Source: Deinococcus sp. AJ005 (GTDB lineage Bacteria; Deinococcota; Deinococci; Deinococcales; Deinococcaceae). Taken from it: a stretch of DNA of 64,000 bases. The stretch is taken from assembly GCF_009017495.1 (NCBI RefSeq), contig NZ_CP044987.1, positions 32,102 to 96,101 on the forward strand. Reading direction: 5' to 3'. Each line of letters opens with the position of its first letter. Within the stretch, counting starts at the first letter, position 1. A program made the translations under genes and the position numbers. A model generated the notes under the pieces. It did no database searches. It was not told where the DNA came from and saw only the letters and a list, made by a program, of their open reading frames with translations. Below are positions 1-9,200 of this stretch, piece by piece.

Positions 1-672
1 GAGCAGTATTTCGCCAGCATCCTGTCGATCCTCGAGAACCCTGAGCGCAAGCAGCTCGCGCTGATGGAAGCGCCCGTCTCGCCCGCTCCCGCGCTGCTGC
101 GCGACGGCCGCATCCTCGACCTGCCGGAGAACGTCTGGTTCATCGGAACCGCCAACCATGACGAGACCACCAAGGACTTCGCGGACAAGACGTACGACCG
201 CGCCCACGTCATGGAACTACCCCGTCATTTCACCAGCGTCACGCCGGCCCGCCTCCCCGACCGTCCTCCTCTGGCTTACAGCGCCCTTCAGTCGGCTTTC
301 GGGCAGGCGAGGTCGGAATATGCCGAGACGGCGGACCAGGCCTACCGCTACCTGAACGGCGAGCTGTGCAGCCTGCTGCAAGACCGCTTCAGCATCAACT
401 GGGGCAACCGCCTGGAGCGCCAGATGAAGGCGTTCGTGCCGGTCATCGTGGCGGCCGGCGGCACCGTGTCGGAAGCGACGGACCATATCCTGGCCACGAA
501 GATCTTGCGCAAGATCCAGAACCAGTTCGACGTCCGTCCGGAAGACCTCTCCGAACTGCAACGCCACCTCGACCGCACCTGGCGTCAGTTGGGTGCCGGT
601 GATCCGGTCCAGTCGATGAGCAGCATCGGCCGGGTTCAGCAACGCCTCGGTGTCGGGCCCGTCCTGGCATGA
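1..672 (+). CDS. McrB-like AAA+ ATPase, C-terminal part (5' end outside window)
   Basis: The frame is open from base 1, so only the last 223 codons are present. The visible part has the sensor-1/arginine-finger block typical of McrB-family AAA+ NTPases: 'LPENVWFIGTANHDETT' followed by 'FADKTYDRA' (compare McrB GTMNTADRS then the D-x-A-x-RRF region). Walker A and B must lie upstream and cannot be checked. The stop overlaps the next ATG (ATGA), so the pair is translationally coupled, as expected of a motor ATPase and its DUF2357 partner. By family knowledge such motors translocate on DNA and drive a nuclease against modified or foreign DNA. The nucleotide specificity cannot be read from this part. 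Confidence 0.75.
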   Translation, partial: EQYFASILSILENPERKQLALMEAPVSPAPALLRDGRILDLPENVWFIGTANHDETTKDFADKTYDRAHVMELPRHFTSVTPARLPDRPPLAYSALQSAFGQARSEYAETADQAYRYLNGELCSLLQDRFSINWGNRLERQMKAFVPVIVAAGGTVSEATDHILATKILRKIQNQFDVRPEDLSELQRHLDRTWRQLGAGDPVQSMSSIGRVQQRLGVGPVLA

Positions 673-2798
673 ACAGGGCCGTGTTCAACCGTGTGTCCCG
701 CCGCTCGGAATCCCTCCCGGAGCGGCTGGTCGGTGGTCTCTGGCAGACAGGCAGCGCAGGCCGCCTCAACGGCCTGCCGGCACCTGTCGGAACGCCGCTC
801 GTGCCGGATCTGCGGGGGCAGGTCACCTGGCAGCCCGAAGGCCATGAGGCGGACGGGACGGCACCCGGGCGGTTTCCCGCTGGGGCGTCCGAGCACCTGA
901 AGCTCGGCTCCCTGGAAGACGCACTGACGACCCTGCTCGACGACGGGGGAGACTGGACGCGGTGGGCCGGCCTGTCCCCCATGGACCGGAACCTCGCCGA
1001 CGACCTGCAGCGTCTGCCCCTGGAAGAGGAAATGGCCCGACATCTGGCTCACCTCGAGGCGGTCTGCCGGCAGCCCCGCACCCACCTGGAGATCTTCGAG
1101 GAACGGCAGCAGGTCAGCCGCGCCCGCCAGATTCCGACGCGGGCCATCACCTACCTGGCGTCGCACACGGAGGACTGGGAGAACCGCAGCCTGCGCAGCG
1201 TCCGACCGAGACGCATCATCGCCAACGTCCGGGACGAGCAGTACGACATCTACGAGAACCGGGTGGCCGTCCGCCTCGTTGATCACCTGCTGCTGTACGT
1301 GCGGCGGCGTATCGCGCGGGTCAGCGAGCTGCTGCATACGCTCGGGGTGGTCGATACCAACGCGCACGAACCGCCCAGCGGCATGTACTGGCGGCAGCGG
1401 CGTCTTTACAGCCTGTGGGGCGACGCTCTCGACGTTACCGAGGGGCAGCTCCTGGCGGAGGAGCGGCTTCAGGAACTGCAACGCCTGCGCAGGCAGCTGG
1501 AGAGGTTGCAGGGCAGCCTGCTGTACCGGCAGGTCCAGCGCCGCCTCCAGGTGCCGGCGCAGCTGCGCATCACCAACATCCTCGGCAACGATCCGCACTA
1601 CCGGAGGGTGGCGCGGCTCTGGCTGGCCTGGTACCAGCATGCCCACACGGGCCTGCCTTCTGCCGAGCAGCAGCAGCGCGACGCCCAGGAACAGTCCCGG
1701 CTGTTCGACGGTTACGCCCTGTTGCTCACCGTGCAGGCCCTGGTCCAGTTCGGGTTCACCCCTCTGCATGGAGATAGCACACTGCTCGTCCCTGGCACTC
1801 GTCTCGATCTGAGCGGCCCTGAAGGCGAAATCAGTCTGGAGGTGGATCCGGACGGGACGCACGCACTGTACCGGCATCACGAATCTGTCTTGCGCGTGGT
1901 GCCCCTGTCGACGTCGCTGTCTGCTTTGGAGCGAAGTGAGCAGTCATGGGTCGCCGAAGAGCTCGCACAGCTGGCTCAGGATGCACCGACATTCACCCTG
2001 CTGCTGTATCCCGGCGGCGGTGGAGCAGCTCCAGCGCCGGAGTTTCTGGCCCTTGGCACCGAAGCGGCCGCCTTACACCCCTCTCTGGGTTGCCTCCCAG
2101 GCTCTCCGGTTGATCTGGAGAGCACAGAGCGTGTCGCGCGCGCCCTCCGATGGGCCCTGACGGGTGGCCGCTACCTGGCCTATCCTCCACGTATTCCGCT
2201 GCCTGAGCCACTGCACGGTCTGGGCGCGCCGCCGCCCTTCCTCGGTGGGAGTCGGGAATGGGCGCTTCCCCTTCCCCTGGTCCCCAGTGACACAGGCTGG
2301 CGGGACCCGGCACGGGCGTTGCGCACGGAACTCACTCTGGCAGAGCGCACTTTAGCGGAGCTGAAGGCTGCGGGCCACCAGACCCGCACGGTCGAGCGGG
2401 AGGCCATCCGCCTGCGACAGGTTCTGACGGCGTGGGAAACCCTTGAACGTGAGGTTCTGACGGCCGAGACAGCGCTGGAGTCTCTCCGCCACTGTCCGAT
2501 CTGCAGTTCTCAGGGAGCGGACCTGCAAGCCTGGGATCATGCGCAGTTCCGCTGCGAATGCGGAGACTGCGGTGCGGTCTGGAGTGTGCGGCGATGCCCT
2601 GTATGCCGGATCAGGCACCCCTGGCTGCGCCCTCGGCTGCGTGCGGTGCCGGTGATCGACCCGCTTCCCGGGTGGGCCGACCGACTGTTCGGACGGGACG
2701 TCCTGACGCTGCCAGATCCACATGACCTCACCGACGAGACCTGTCCCCGGTGTACCGAGCTGATGCCAGAAAAGCAGCAAGCAGGGGTGATGGGATGA
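669..2798 (+). CDS. DUF2357-type partner of the McrB-like ATPase, with C-terminal zinc ribbons
   Basis: A 709-aa protein whose ATG overlaps the stop of the McrB-like gene by 4 bases. The middle carries the hallmark of DUF2357 proteins, an 'YDIYENRVAVRLVDHLL' block near residue 193, followed by a long helical stretch of about residues 230-290 that may be coiled coil. DUF2357 proteins are known partners of McrB-like NTPases and take the place of McrC. I could not pin down a clean PD-(D/E)XK catalytic set by eye. The C-terminal 100 residues hold several Cys pairs (CPIC, CECGDC, CPVC, CPRC), suggesting two or three zinc ribbons, possibly for DNA or modified-base recognition. Role inferred: nuclease or specificity subunit of a type IV-like restriction system. 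Confidence 0.7.
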   Translation: MNRAVFNRVSRRSESLPERLVGGLWQTGSAGRLNGLPAPVGTPLVPDLRGQVTWQPEGHEADGTAPGRFPAGASEHLKLGSLEDALTTLLDDGGDWTRWAGLSPMDRNLADDLQRLPLEEEMARHLAHLEAVCRQPRTHLEIFEERQQVSRARQIPTRAITYLASHTEDWENRSLRSVRPRRIIANVRDEQYDIYENRVAVRLVDHLLLYVRRRIARVSELLHTLGVVDTNAHEPPSGMYWRQRRLYSLWGDALDVTEGQLLAEERLQELQRLRRQLERLQGSLLYRQVQRRLQVPAQLRITNILGNDPHYRRVARLWLAWYQHAHTGLPSAEQQQRDAQEQSRLFDGYALLLTVQALVQFGFTPLHGDSTLLVPGTRLDLSGPEGEISLEVDPDGTHALYRHHESVLRVVPLSTSLSALERSEQSWVAEELAQLAQDAPTFTLLLYPGGGGAAPAPEFLALGTEAAALHPSLGCLPGSPVDLESTERVARALRWALTGGRYLAYPPRIPLPEPLHGLGAPPPFLGGSREWALPLPLVPSDTGWRDPARALRTELTLAERTLAELKAAGHQTRTVEREAIRLRQVLTAWETLEREVLTAETALESLRHCPICSSQGADLQAWDHAQFRCECGDCGAVWSVRRCPVCRIRHPWLRPRLRAVPVIDPLPGWADRLFGRDVLTLPDPHDLTDETCPRCTELMPEKQQAGVMG

Positions 2799-2831
2799 TC
2801 AGAGAAGAGGCGCGGCAGGACCGCTGGGAAA

Positions 2832-3169
2832 TCTGCGGACCTCGTACTGAAGACCGTGATGCGCTACGCCTACCTCAACCCCTTGGGCACAACATTGCCG
2901 CCTCTCAAAGCTTTCAAGGCAAAGCAGAGCATCTTTATCGAGAGTCTGCCGGTGGCCGGAACCAGGCACGCCAGCCCGGAGGTGGGGCGAACGGCGGCCC
3001 CGATATGCACGCGAAGACCGGCAGCATGACGGGCATCTCCAGCCTCAGCGGCTTCCTCATGGTCAAAAGCGGTCGGCTGCTGGTCTTCGCCGTGATGGTG
3101 GACAGCTACCCAGCGAGCGGCAGCGACCTGAACCGCTGGCAGGACGACCTGCTCCCGGCCAAATACTGA
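2832..3169 (+). pseudogene. Frameshifted 3' fragment of a dacB-like D-Ala-D-Ala carboxypeptidase (peptidase S13)
   Basis: Two reading frames together give the end of a penicillin-binding protein 4/DacB-type enzyme. The first frame reads to 'FIESLPVAGT', the S13 block near the active site. About 70 bases later the match continues in another frame with 'HAKTGSMTGISSLSGF', the conserved KTG box, and ends 'NRWQDDLL' close to the usual C-terminus. The N-terminal two thirds, including the SxxK serine, are absent, so this cannot be functional. It starts directly behind the DUF2357 gene, and an ATG overlaps that gene's stop (2795), but the protein read from it is out of frame with the dacB match. It is most likely scar DNA from insertion of the defence genes next to or into a cell-wall gene. 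Confidence 0.65.
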
Positions 3170-3564
3170 ACCTGCGCCCGCCGTGGTCTGAGTCATCCGG
3201 CTGCCGGCCAGGCCCTCCAAATTCATTCGAGGAGCATCTGAACGACGTACAAATCGTGCCGCATGTTGAAGCGCGCCAGGGTACGGGCGTCACCAGCGTG
3301 ATTTGCGTGCCTGACGACGGGTGGTACGTTCGCGCCAGGGACAGTGGGGGTGCCACCGCTGGTGATCAAGCGAAAGCTGTGACCTTCCCAAGCGATGGCA
3401 TGTCACGCCAGAGTTCCGGCTGCCCGGCCTGACGCCGGGCAGCCAGGCTCTAGACCCTCGGCCGGATCCGCTCGGCTCGACAAATGTCCACAGTCGTGTG
3501 ATCGGCGGCAAATCAGGGACGGCCACGGCCGAGATGTAAGACTTGCGTCCTCGGGACTGACGTT
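3170..3564. other. Intergenic stretch with one strong hairpin
   Basis: No credible coding region was seen on either strand. The only clear structure is the hairpin at 3418-3444. The stretch lies between a rightward gene remnant and the 3' end of the leftward DUF3696/PLD-like pair. Confidence 0.5.
3418..3444. terminator. Hairpin downstream of the DUF3696/PLD-like operon
   Basis: A perfect 11-bp stem, GGCTGCCCGGC / GCCGGGCAGCC, with a 5-nt CTGAC loop, 120 bp past the last stop of the leftward pair. There is no T-run on either side, so intrinsic termination is only inferred from position and stem strength. Confidence 0.45.
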
Positions 3565-4461
3565 TCAGGAACCGGGCACTGGGAATGTCGCCGTGACCGT
3601 GAAGCCCGCCCAGGTCGCGTACTCCCGCCAGGCCCGCTCGTACTGCTCCGCCGACAGCAGGTGGAGGTCCGTCTCCTGACCCGGTGCGCCGACGTCCAGC
3701 CCCGTCTCCACCGCCACTCCGCCAGCATTTGTCAGGACGTAGCGGGCGTGGAGTTTAGGGCCACCCGGCTGTTCTTCAAGCAGGATGATCCTGACCGAGA
3801 CGCCGCTGGGGACCAGGCGCTCCAGGTAACGGGTGATCTTGGCAGGCCATGCGCCTGCCGGGAGTCTCGACCCCGTCACGATGTCCACCTCGGTTCCTGC
3901 CGCGAGCCGCTCGAAGATCACTACGGGCACGTCCCGAAATCTGGGCATCTCCGGATCGAAATACGGGTCGACCAGCACGACGCGGCTGCTGAGGGCCAGC
4001 AGCGGAACCACGGCACCCACGATCCCCTGGGCCGTGCGCGGGACCCGCAAACCCCGCGCCGTCTGGAAGCGCGGCTCCAGGCTGTCCGCGTCGTCCGGGG
4101 AAAAGTGTGCCCGCGCGTCTTCGGCGATGATCGCCTGGAAGGGCACCCTTCCATGTTGTGCGACGGCGTTCTCGATCCAGGTAAGTTTGCCGTCATAGGG
4201 CCGATTCCTCGGGGAGAACAGGGCCTCCCGTGCAGGTCTGGACAGGCGCAGTTCGGCCAGCCGATCTTCCATGCGGGCGCGCGTCTTGAGCTGGCGTGTC
4301 GTTCCCTCCTCAAGCGCGCGCGCCGCCGCGCCCATCCACCGGTTCTCCCTCGGCAGCGGCGCGATCAGGCGGCCAGTGCCCGGCCCGAATTCGTCGAGGA
4401 ATTTGACCGGGCTGTCGCAGGCCACCACCGATGTGGGATCGACGGCGTACTCGCCCACCAT
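3565..4461 (-). CDS. PLD-like partner protein of DUF3696 ATPase
   Basis: A 298-aa protein whose ATG overlaps the stop of the upstream ATPase gene (TGATG). A Rossmann-like strand-turn 'VVLVDPYFD' near residue 160 and a 'GPKLHARYVLTNAGG' block near residue 235 recall the degenerate PLD/HKD-nuclease fold, in which the catalytic HxK appears here as HAR. It may therefore be an inactive or variant phosphodiesterase fold acting as sensor or effector of the ATPase. The N-terminal 130 residues are charged and helical with no domain I recognise. Tight coupling to an OLD/ABC-like ATPase suggests a two-gene defence module, which is inference. It could equally be a DNA-binding adaptor. Confidence 0.5.
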   Translation of the reverse strand: MVGEYAVDPTSVVACDSPVKFLDEFGPGTGRLIAPLPRENRWMGAAARALEEGTTRQLKTRARMEDRLAELRLSRPAREALFSPRNRPYDGKLTWIENAVAQHGRVPFQAIIAEDARAHFSPDDADSLEPRFQTARGLRVPRTAQGIVGAVVPLLALSSRVVLVDPYFDPEMPRFRDVPVVIFERLAAGTEVDIVTGSRLPAGAWPAKITRYLERLVPSGVSVRIILLEEQPGGPKLHARYVLTNAGGVAVETGLDVGAPGQETDLHLLSAEQYERAWREYATWAGFTVTATFPVPGS

Positions 4462-6440
4462 CAGAACAGTTCCTTTGAGCGGTCGGCGAAGAAGCCGGCG
4501 GGCCAGTGGTGGACGAAGTCCCCGTCCGGCGAGATCTCCACGGTCTCGATCACCGTGCCGTCCTCCCCGGGGCGGGCGTACAGGACCACGACGTCGTCGA
4601 CCGTGAGCGCGAGACCCGGCTCGCCCTCATCCTCAGTGGTCTCGCGGATGCGGCGCAGCAGCCGCAGGATCAGGTGTTCGCTGTGGGTTTCCAGCACGAA
4701 GGTGTGACCTCGTTCGTGGATGGACTCGACGAAGACGTCGGCCAGCTCGGCCTGCAGGGCCGGGTGCAGGTGGAGTTCGGGCTGTTCGACAAGCAGCCAT
4801 CGGCCGTTTCCGGCCGCCGCGTTGACGAGCACGGGAAGGACCTGACTGACGCCCAGCCCCACATCCCGCGCGCCGACACTCACCTTGTGACGTCTGTCAA
4901 AGAGGTGGGTTTCCTCCGCCGCAGGGAGGTCACTCAGCTGTCCGTGAAGCTCGTTCCACTGGTTTTCCGCCTCTGCCCGCGCAAGCATCGGTTGTAATTT
5001 CTTCCAAATGTCACTCGCGTCCTTTGCCGATGCCGCTTCTGCGATCGCCGCTGCCACCTGAGACGCGACATACGCGCTCCTGGCCACACGCTGCTCGACA
5101 TAAGTCTCGTCGAACAGTTTGCGGTTGCGGACCTCGTAGGCCATGTTCAGCTTGTCGGCCATCCAGGTGTTCACCTGGTTCCGCACGTCTTCCCGCTGCC
5201 CGAGCAGGTCCCAGGCCGCCCCTCCGCCGGCCAGCCACCGTCCGTCCTGGGCCTGCCGGCGCCCCAGATGCCGGTCCGGCACAGTCCGCAGCGGCCCCAG
5301 GAAGCCCAGTTTTCCCATCGCCGCACCCGCAGCCTGAAATGCCCCCAGCACGATGTCGAGAACGTCGTCCCGGAGATAGCCGATCAGGCGGCTGGCGTCG
5401 CGGGTCTTGTCCAAAAGCTTGCGGAGGTCAGCGCTTTCGTCGGCGTGGTAGAGCTGCCATGCCGAGACGAAGGCGTTCATTGCAGGGTGATTGTCGTAGC
5501 TCAGCCTGAAAAGAGAGGGCTCCACTGCGAAGACAGCCTCGAAAAACTCCGGAGCGAGGAACCTGGTCAACATTTCGTCACTGAGAATCGCTACCTGGCG
5601 TAAGACATAGTCCTGGAAATGGCTTGGGAGTTCGCCCGGGATCAACGGCAGCAGTGCGTAGAGATGGCGTAGGTCTGCAGGGGGGGACGGGACAGCTCCC
5701 AAAGAGTGGGCTGCGAGATCCCAGCTGATAAATTGTTGGGCCTGTCCTGGAATGCCCCGCAGCAGATCCGCCTGGGCGATATAGAGATCACGCGCGACAG
5801 CGTCGGCAACGGCGTGGGCCAGATCGTCGTGCTGGGCCGGATGGACGTTCTCGTCGCCCATGAGACGCATGAGCGCCTCAGTCCGGCTGCGCAGCAGCCC
5901 ACAGACCGCCGGATGTTCCCAATTGAGATTGGACACGAAGGCCAGACGATCAGGGGCACGTTCACTGACCTCACCCGTCACCCCGAATCTGGCGAGTGGA
6001 ATACCGTCTAGGGTGATGCTGGCCGATTTCACCCCCTGGGATACAGAAGAACTCGAGTCCGAGGCAAGGGCGCTATCTGTTTGGTCGGACTCTATGCCTA
6101 CTCCCAGTTCCAGAATGACCGAACGGGCCTCCCAGCCCCCGACGGCCGGCACCTCGGGATCAGCCTGGAGACAGAGCGTCAGGGTGATGTCCTGTCCCGC
6201 ATCATGCTGGTGGAGCATGCGCGCGATTCCGCCCAGGTTGACGTGCTCTCCGCCGGCAGTCACCTCGTAGGCATCGACCTCGCCCGTTTCCAAGGCGTGC
6301 TTGACGAGCAACAGCGCCTGGAGGAGGCTGGACTTGCCGACGCTGTTTGCGCCGAACAGCAGGGTCAGGGGCTTGAATCTGACGGTCTGCGGCATGCCAA
6401 AAGCTTTGAACCGTCCAAGGGCAAAGGAGTCAAGTTTCAC
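4461..6440 (-). CDS. DUF3696 AAA/ABC-type ATPase (OLD/RecF-like)
   Basis: A 659-aa protein with a GTG start. The N-terminus has an SMC/RecF-type P-loop, 'LLFGANSVGKSSLLQAL' (about residues 28-44). An ABC signature-like 'DVGLGVSQVLPVL' lies near residue 525, Walker B 'LLVEQPELHLHP' near 547 and a switch histidine 'ETHSEHLILRLL' follows. The last 40 residues match the DUF3696 tail ('GDFVHHWPAGFF'). DUF3696 ATPases are common in defence islands and normally need a partner effector, here the coupled PLD-like gene. The gene follows the Argonaute gene on the same strand after 126 bp, so co-transcription is possible. Length and motif order are complete and I see no sign of decay. Confidence 0.8.
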   Translation of the reverse strand: MKLDSFALGRFKAFGMPQTVRFKPLTLLFGANSVGKSSLLQALLLVKHALETGEVDAYEVTAGGEHVNLGGIARMLHQHDAGQDITLTLCLQADPEVPAVGGWEARSVILELGVGIESDQTDSALASDSSSSVSQGVKSASITLDGIPLARFGVTGEVSERAPDRLAFVSNLNWEHPAVCGLLRSRTEALMRLMGDENVHPAQHDDLAHAVADAVARDLYIAQADLLRGIPGQAQQFISWDLAAHSLGAVPSPPADLRHLYALLPLIPGELPSHFQDYVLRQVAILSDEMLTRFLAPEFFEAVFAVEPSLFRLSYDNHPAMNAFVSAWQLYHADESADLRKLLDKTRDASRLIGYLRDDVLDIVLGAFQAAGAAMGKLGFLGPLRTVPDRHLGRRQAQDGRWLAGGGAAWDLLGQREDVRNQVNTWMADKLNMAYEVRNRKLFDETYVEQRVARSAYVASQVAAAIAEAASAKDASDIWKKLQPMLARAEAENQWNELHGQLSDLPAAEETHLFDRRHKVSVGARDVGLGVSQVLPVLVNAAAGNGRWLLVEQPELHLHPALQAELADVFVESIHERGHTFVLETHSEHLILRLLRRIRETTEDEGEPGLALTVDDVVVLYARPGEDGTVIETVEISPDGDFVHHWPAGFFADRSKELF

Positions 6441-6566
6441 GTCCCAAACATTGTAAGTGGCCGTTCAGACAGGGTGCCAGTATCAGCTGAGGCTTCCTCT
6501 CCGAAACCTTCGAATGTCAGCCCTGCGCCGTGTCAGACCTGTGAAGTCCGCTCGACAGGTGCATCC

Positions 6567-8537
6567 TCAAGTCAGACCGGCGATTTTGTCCGCGAGAAAG
6601 GTAGTGAGTGGCAACCGTCCAGGAAGGTAAAGTTCATCGGTCCGCATCTTCGAGAGCCACAGCACCTGCACGGCGGCTTGTAACAGGTCTGTGTCGCCGA
6701 TGACCCGAATCTCCAGTGGTTTGGTGAGCCCTTCGAGCGCAGCTGCGCTGAAGATGGCCGCCCTTCCCTCACTCAGCGGCAGCACTCTCGGCTCGGCCGA
6801 AGGAAGCTGAACCCGTAGCGACGAACTCTTGCTCACTGCGACCAAGTCGAGTTGCTGCAGATGCGCGAACGCTTCTTTCAACTCCTCTGCCTCTCCAGCC
6901 ATGAATTGCCCGTCCCGATGGACGATCAGACGGGTCGGGTGAAGAGCGTCCACCTGTGGAAGCGGGCCATGCTCCCTGATCTCTGAGAGTTCTTTCATCC
7001 AAGCGGGAAGCACCTCTGTCAGCAGGTGGGTGGGGATGCGTTCGTTGTTCTCCTCCAAGGGCACGACCCGCTTCCCGATAACGTCTCCAGACCAGTTGAC
7101 GAGCACCATGGCCAGCACGCTCCGGTTCTCGCGGTGGTGGTTGCTGAGGTCCAAGCCGAGATAGTAGGTGCCCGATGTCGTTCCGGGCAGAGGTTTGAGC
7201 GTGTAGGGAAGGCCGCCCGCCGCCCGCAGGACCTTCAAGGCGAGCCGGGTGACCACGCCCCAGCAACGTTTTTTCTCTTCCTGCCCCTTCTCGTCAAGGA
7301 AATAAGCTTCACCCACAACGAGCACATGGTTGAACGGTTGCACGGCAGCCCGAAGACTCGTCATCGCACCGTGGGAGAGCGGCTGTCTCGGCAGGACCGT
7401 GACGGTGACCAGCGTCTGGCCTTCCTGGAAGGCGAGAGCTGCCTCATGGGTCAGCCTGTCCGGATGCGACAGTTCCCCCGTGCCGGGGTCGTACGTCATC
7501 GGCTTTTTCACCCAGCATAGCGGTGCAGATTCCTTCAGTCCCCACTTGGTGTCCCACACCCCGGACACCCAGATGATGGGGAAAGGACCACTCAATTTCT
7601 TGATCGCTGTGGCTGGCCCGAACCGGTAAACCAGAGCGGTACGGGCGTCGGAATCATCTGCAGGCAAAACGGCCACCAGCCGTACTGGACGATCTGGTTT
7701 CCGGTGCACGCCCTGTTGAATGGTGTCTTTCCGGTGGGCGATCTCCGTGTCGCCGATGACTAGGCGCGGAGAGTCCACTTCAAGTGCTTCAGCATCGCTG
7801 AGCTGTCTCGGTTGCGTCAGATCAGCGATCTGGGCGAAGACCGGCTCACCTTGCACGGCCTTGTGGATCTCCGTGATCGTCGGTAAGCGTTCGTCAGAGT
7901 TCGTGCGGGAGCGGTAGATGATTCGGAAGCGGGGAGCCGAGAGCGAATCCGCTTCACGGATGGCCTGGGCAGTCAGGTTCGTCCACATTTCCCCGGTGTA
8001 AGGATCCACGACCGTCCAGACGTCATCCTTGAAACGACTTCCCAGGAATACGGCGGCCCGTTCGGCCGGTTGCTCCGTCACCTTGGTCCATGTGGGCCGC
8101 GGAACGAACCAGCAGTCGTCGCCCTGAAATTCGAAAGTCCATGTCCAGGTCCGGTGGTGGTACAGCTTCACCCACTTGACGCCACTCGGATGGGTGCGTC
8201 CGTCATGACTCGCGAACATCGTGTACTTGTCTGCGCCGCGCTGCGTGTAGCCGGCGACGAACAGGGCACGGCGCAGCGTGCCATTCAGGGCCTTGAGCGT
8301 GTCGTCCCCTACCTTGAGCGACAACAGGTGTGATTCTGTCGCCTGTGCTAGGGGGCGAGGTGACTCCGCGCCGTGATACACCCGGACTCGTCCGCGGTAT
8401 TCCACAGCCATCCAACCCTTCTTTCGCCACTGGGCAGCGAGCGCACCCGACCTTTGCGAAGGATAGTCGGTTCGCCGTAATTCGAGTGGGTGGTGCACAA
8501 GATACTGATTGCTCAAAAAGGTCTCGGCTGCGTTCAC
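6567..8537 (-). CDS. ago: Long prokaryotic Argonaute, DEDD catalytic tetrad
   Basis: A 656-aa protein, a little shorter than the usual 680-750 aa of long pAgos. The C-terminal 200 residues are a PIWI domain: 'YYLGLDLSNHH' gives D463, 'PLEENNER' (496-499) supplies the glutamate finger, 'RLIVHRDGQ' gives D542, and 'RLPLTTFLADKI' gives D650 at the place of the eukaryotic YAH histidine. This is a DEDD set as in TtAgo and DrAgo, so guide-directed cleavage is expected. Residues about 370-450 should be MID and 150-300 PAZ, both less clear by eye. The GTG start is preceded by AGAGGGAA. It lies between a DUF3696 ATPase and a plasmid origin. Known roles of such proteins are plasmid/phage DNA interference and help with replication decatenation; which applies here is open. 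Confidence 0.88.
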   Translation of the reverse strand: MNAAETFLSNQYLVHHPLELRRTDYPSQRSGALAAQWRKKGWMAVEYRGRVRVYHGAESPRPLAQATESHLLSLKVGDDTLKALNGTLRRALFVAGYTQRGADKYTMFASHDGRTHPSGVKWVKLYHHRTWTWTFEFQGDDCWFVPRPTWTKVTEQPAERAAVFLGSRFKDDVWTVVDPYTGEMWTNLTAQAIREADSLSAPRFRIIYRSRTNSDERLPTITEIHKAVQGEPVFAQIADLTQPRQLSDAEALEVDSPRLVIGDTEIAHRKDTIQQGVHRKPDRPVRLVAVLPADDSDARTALVYRFGPATAIKKLSGPFPIIWVSGVWDTKWGLKESAPLCWVKKPMTYDPGTGELSHPDRLTHEAALAFQEGQTLVTVTVLPRQPLSHGAMTSLRAAVQPFNHVLVVGEAYFLDEKGQEEKKRCWGVVTRLALKVLRAAGGLPYTLKPLPGTTSGTYYLGLDLSNHHRENRSVLAMVLVNWSGDVIGKRVVPLEENNERIPTHLLTEVLPAWMKELSEIREHGPLPQVDALHPTRLIVHRDGQFMAGEAEELKEAFAHLQQLDLVAVSKSSSLRVQLPSAEPRVLPLSEGRAAIFSAAALEGLTKPLEIRVIGDTDLLQAAVQVLWLSKMRTDELYLPGRLPLTTFLADKIAGLT

Positions 8538-9100
8538 ATTTCCCTCTGGGCCTGCCCGATTTCGCAGTTTTTCCGAAGCTCACGTGCAGGCTGAATTTTG
8601 ATTTGACGGGGTGTATTTGGTCCAGGAGTTGTCAGTCTGCGCGGTGTTGTGCCGAAATCGTGGAGGCTGGTGTGGGAGTGTTCCAGTTTTGCATAGATGG
8701 TGATGACTCCATGGTTGACTGCTCCCCTCCGCCTGATGACGCCACATCATCGTCGGCAGGATCACTTGGCACGCTTTAAGATGACCGCATGCCCCGGCAG
8801 AAGCTCCCCGCCGCCCCACAGATGGCGCACCTCGTGCAGGCCTCCTCGCGCCGCTTCGGCAGGGATGACTTCCAAAACGTGGCCTCGCCTTCAAGGCGTT
8901 CAGGGATCAGCATCGGGGCTGGGCAGCCGTGCAAGGGGGCGAGAACTAAAGGGAACGGGTGGGCGCTGGACACTGTCGCTCTGGCCGAGCCGTTGGCGCA
9001 TCCTAATGATCACCTTGGCGATAAGGCGAGTACTGCCGGATCACCTGACCTCGCAGGCCAATTCATTCACTGCGCTTCGATTATGGGTGTTGTCCTGCTT
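8538..9100. other. Gene-poor stretch between ago and the origin
   Basis: No convincing gene. A rightward open frame from 8789 begins 'MPRQKLPAAPQMAHLVQ' and continues 'SSRRFGRDDFQNVA', which reads like a real N-terminus, possibly of a transposase. It soon loses protein character and has no ribosome site, so it may be a decayed fragment. The DNA becomes AT-rich towards 9100. Confidence 0.35.
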
Positions 9101-9152
9101 TGATGTTCTTTTTAGTGATTTAAAAGATAAAAAAAATGATGAAATCATCATC
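9101..9152. other. AT-rich segment, candidate DNA-unwinding element of the plasmid origin
   Basis: About 50 bp of strongly AT-rich DNA, including a run of eight A and a TTTAAA step, inside otherwise GC-rich sequence. It lies about 50 bp from the first iteron. An AT-rich block beside iterons and a rep gene is the standard arrangement of iteron-type origins. No DnaA box was recognised. Confidence 0.6.
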
Positions 9153-9200
9153 AGAGACTTCCCATTTATGCTGTGCTAGCGCGTATTCTCGTTCAGAAAT

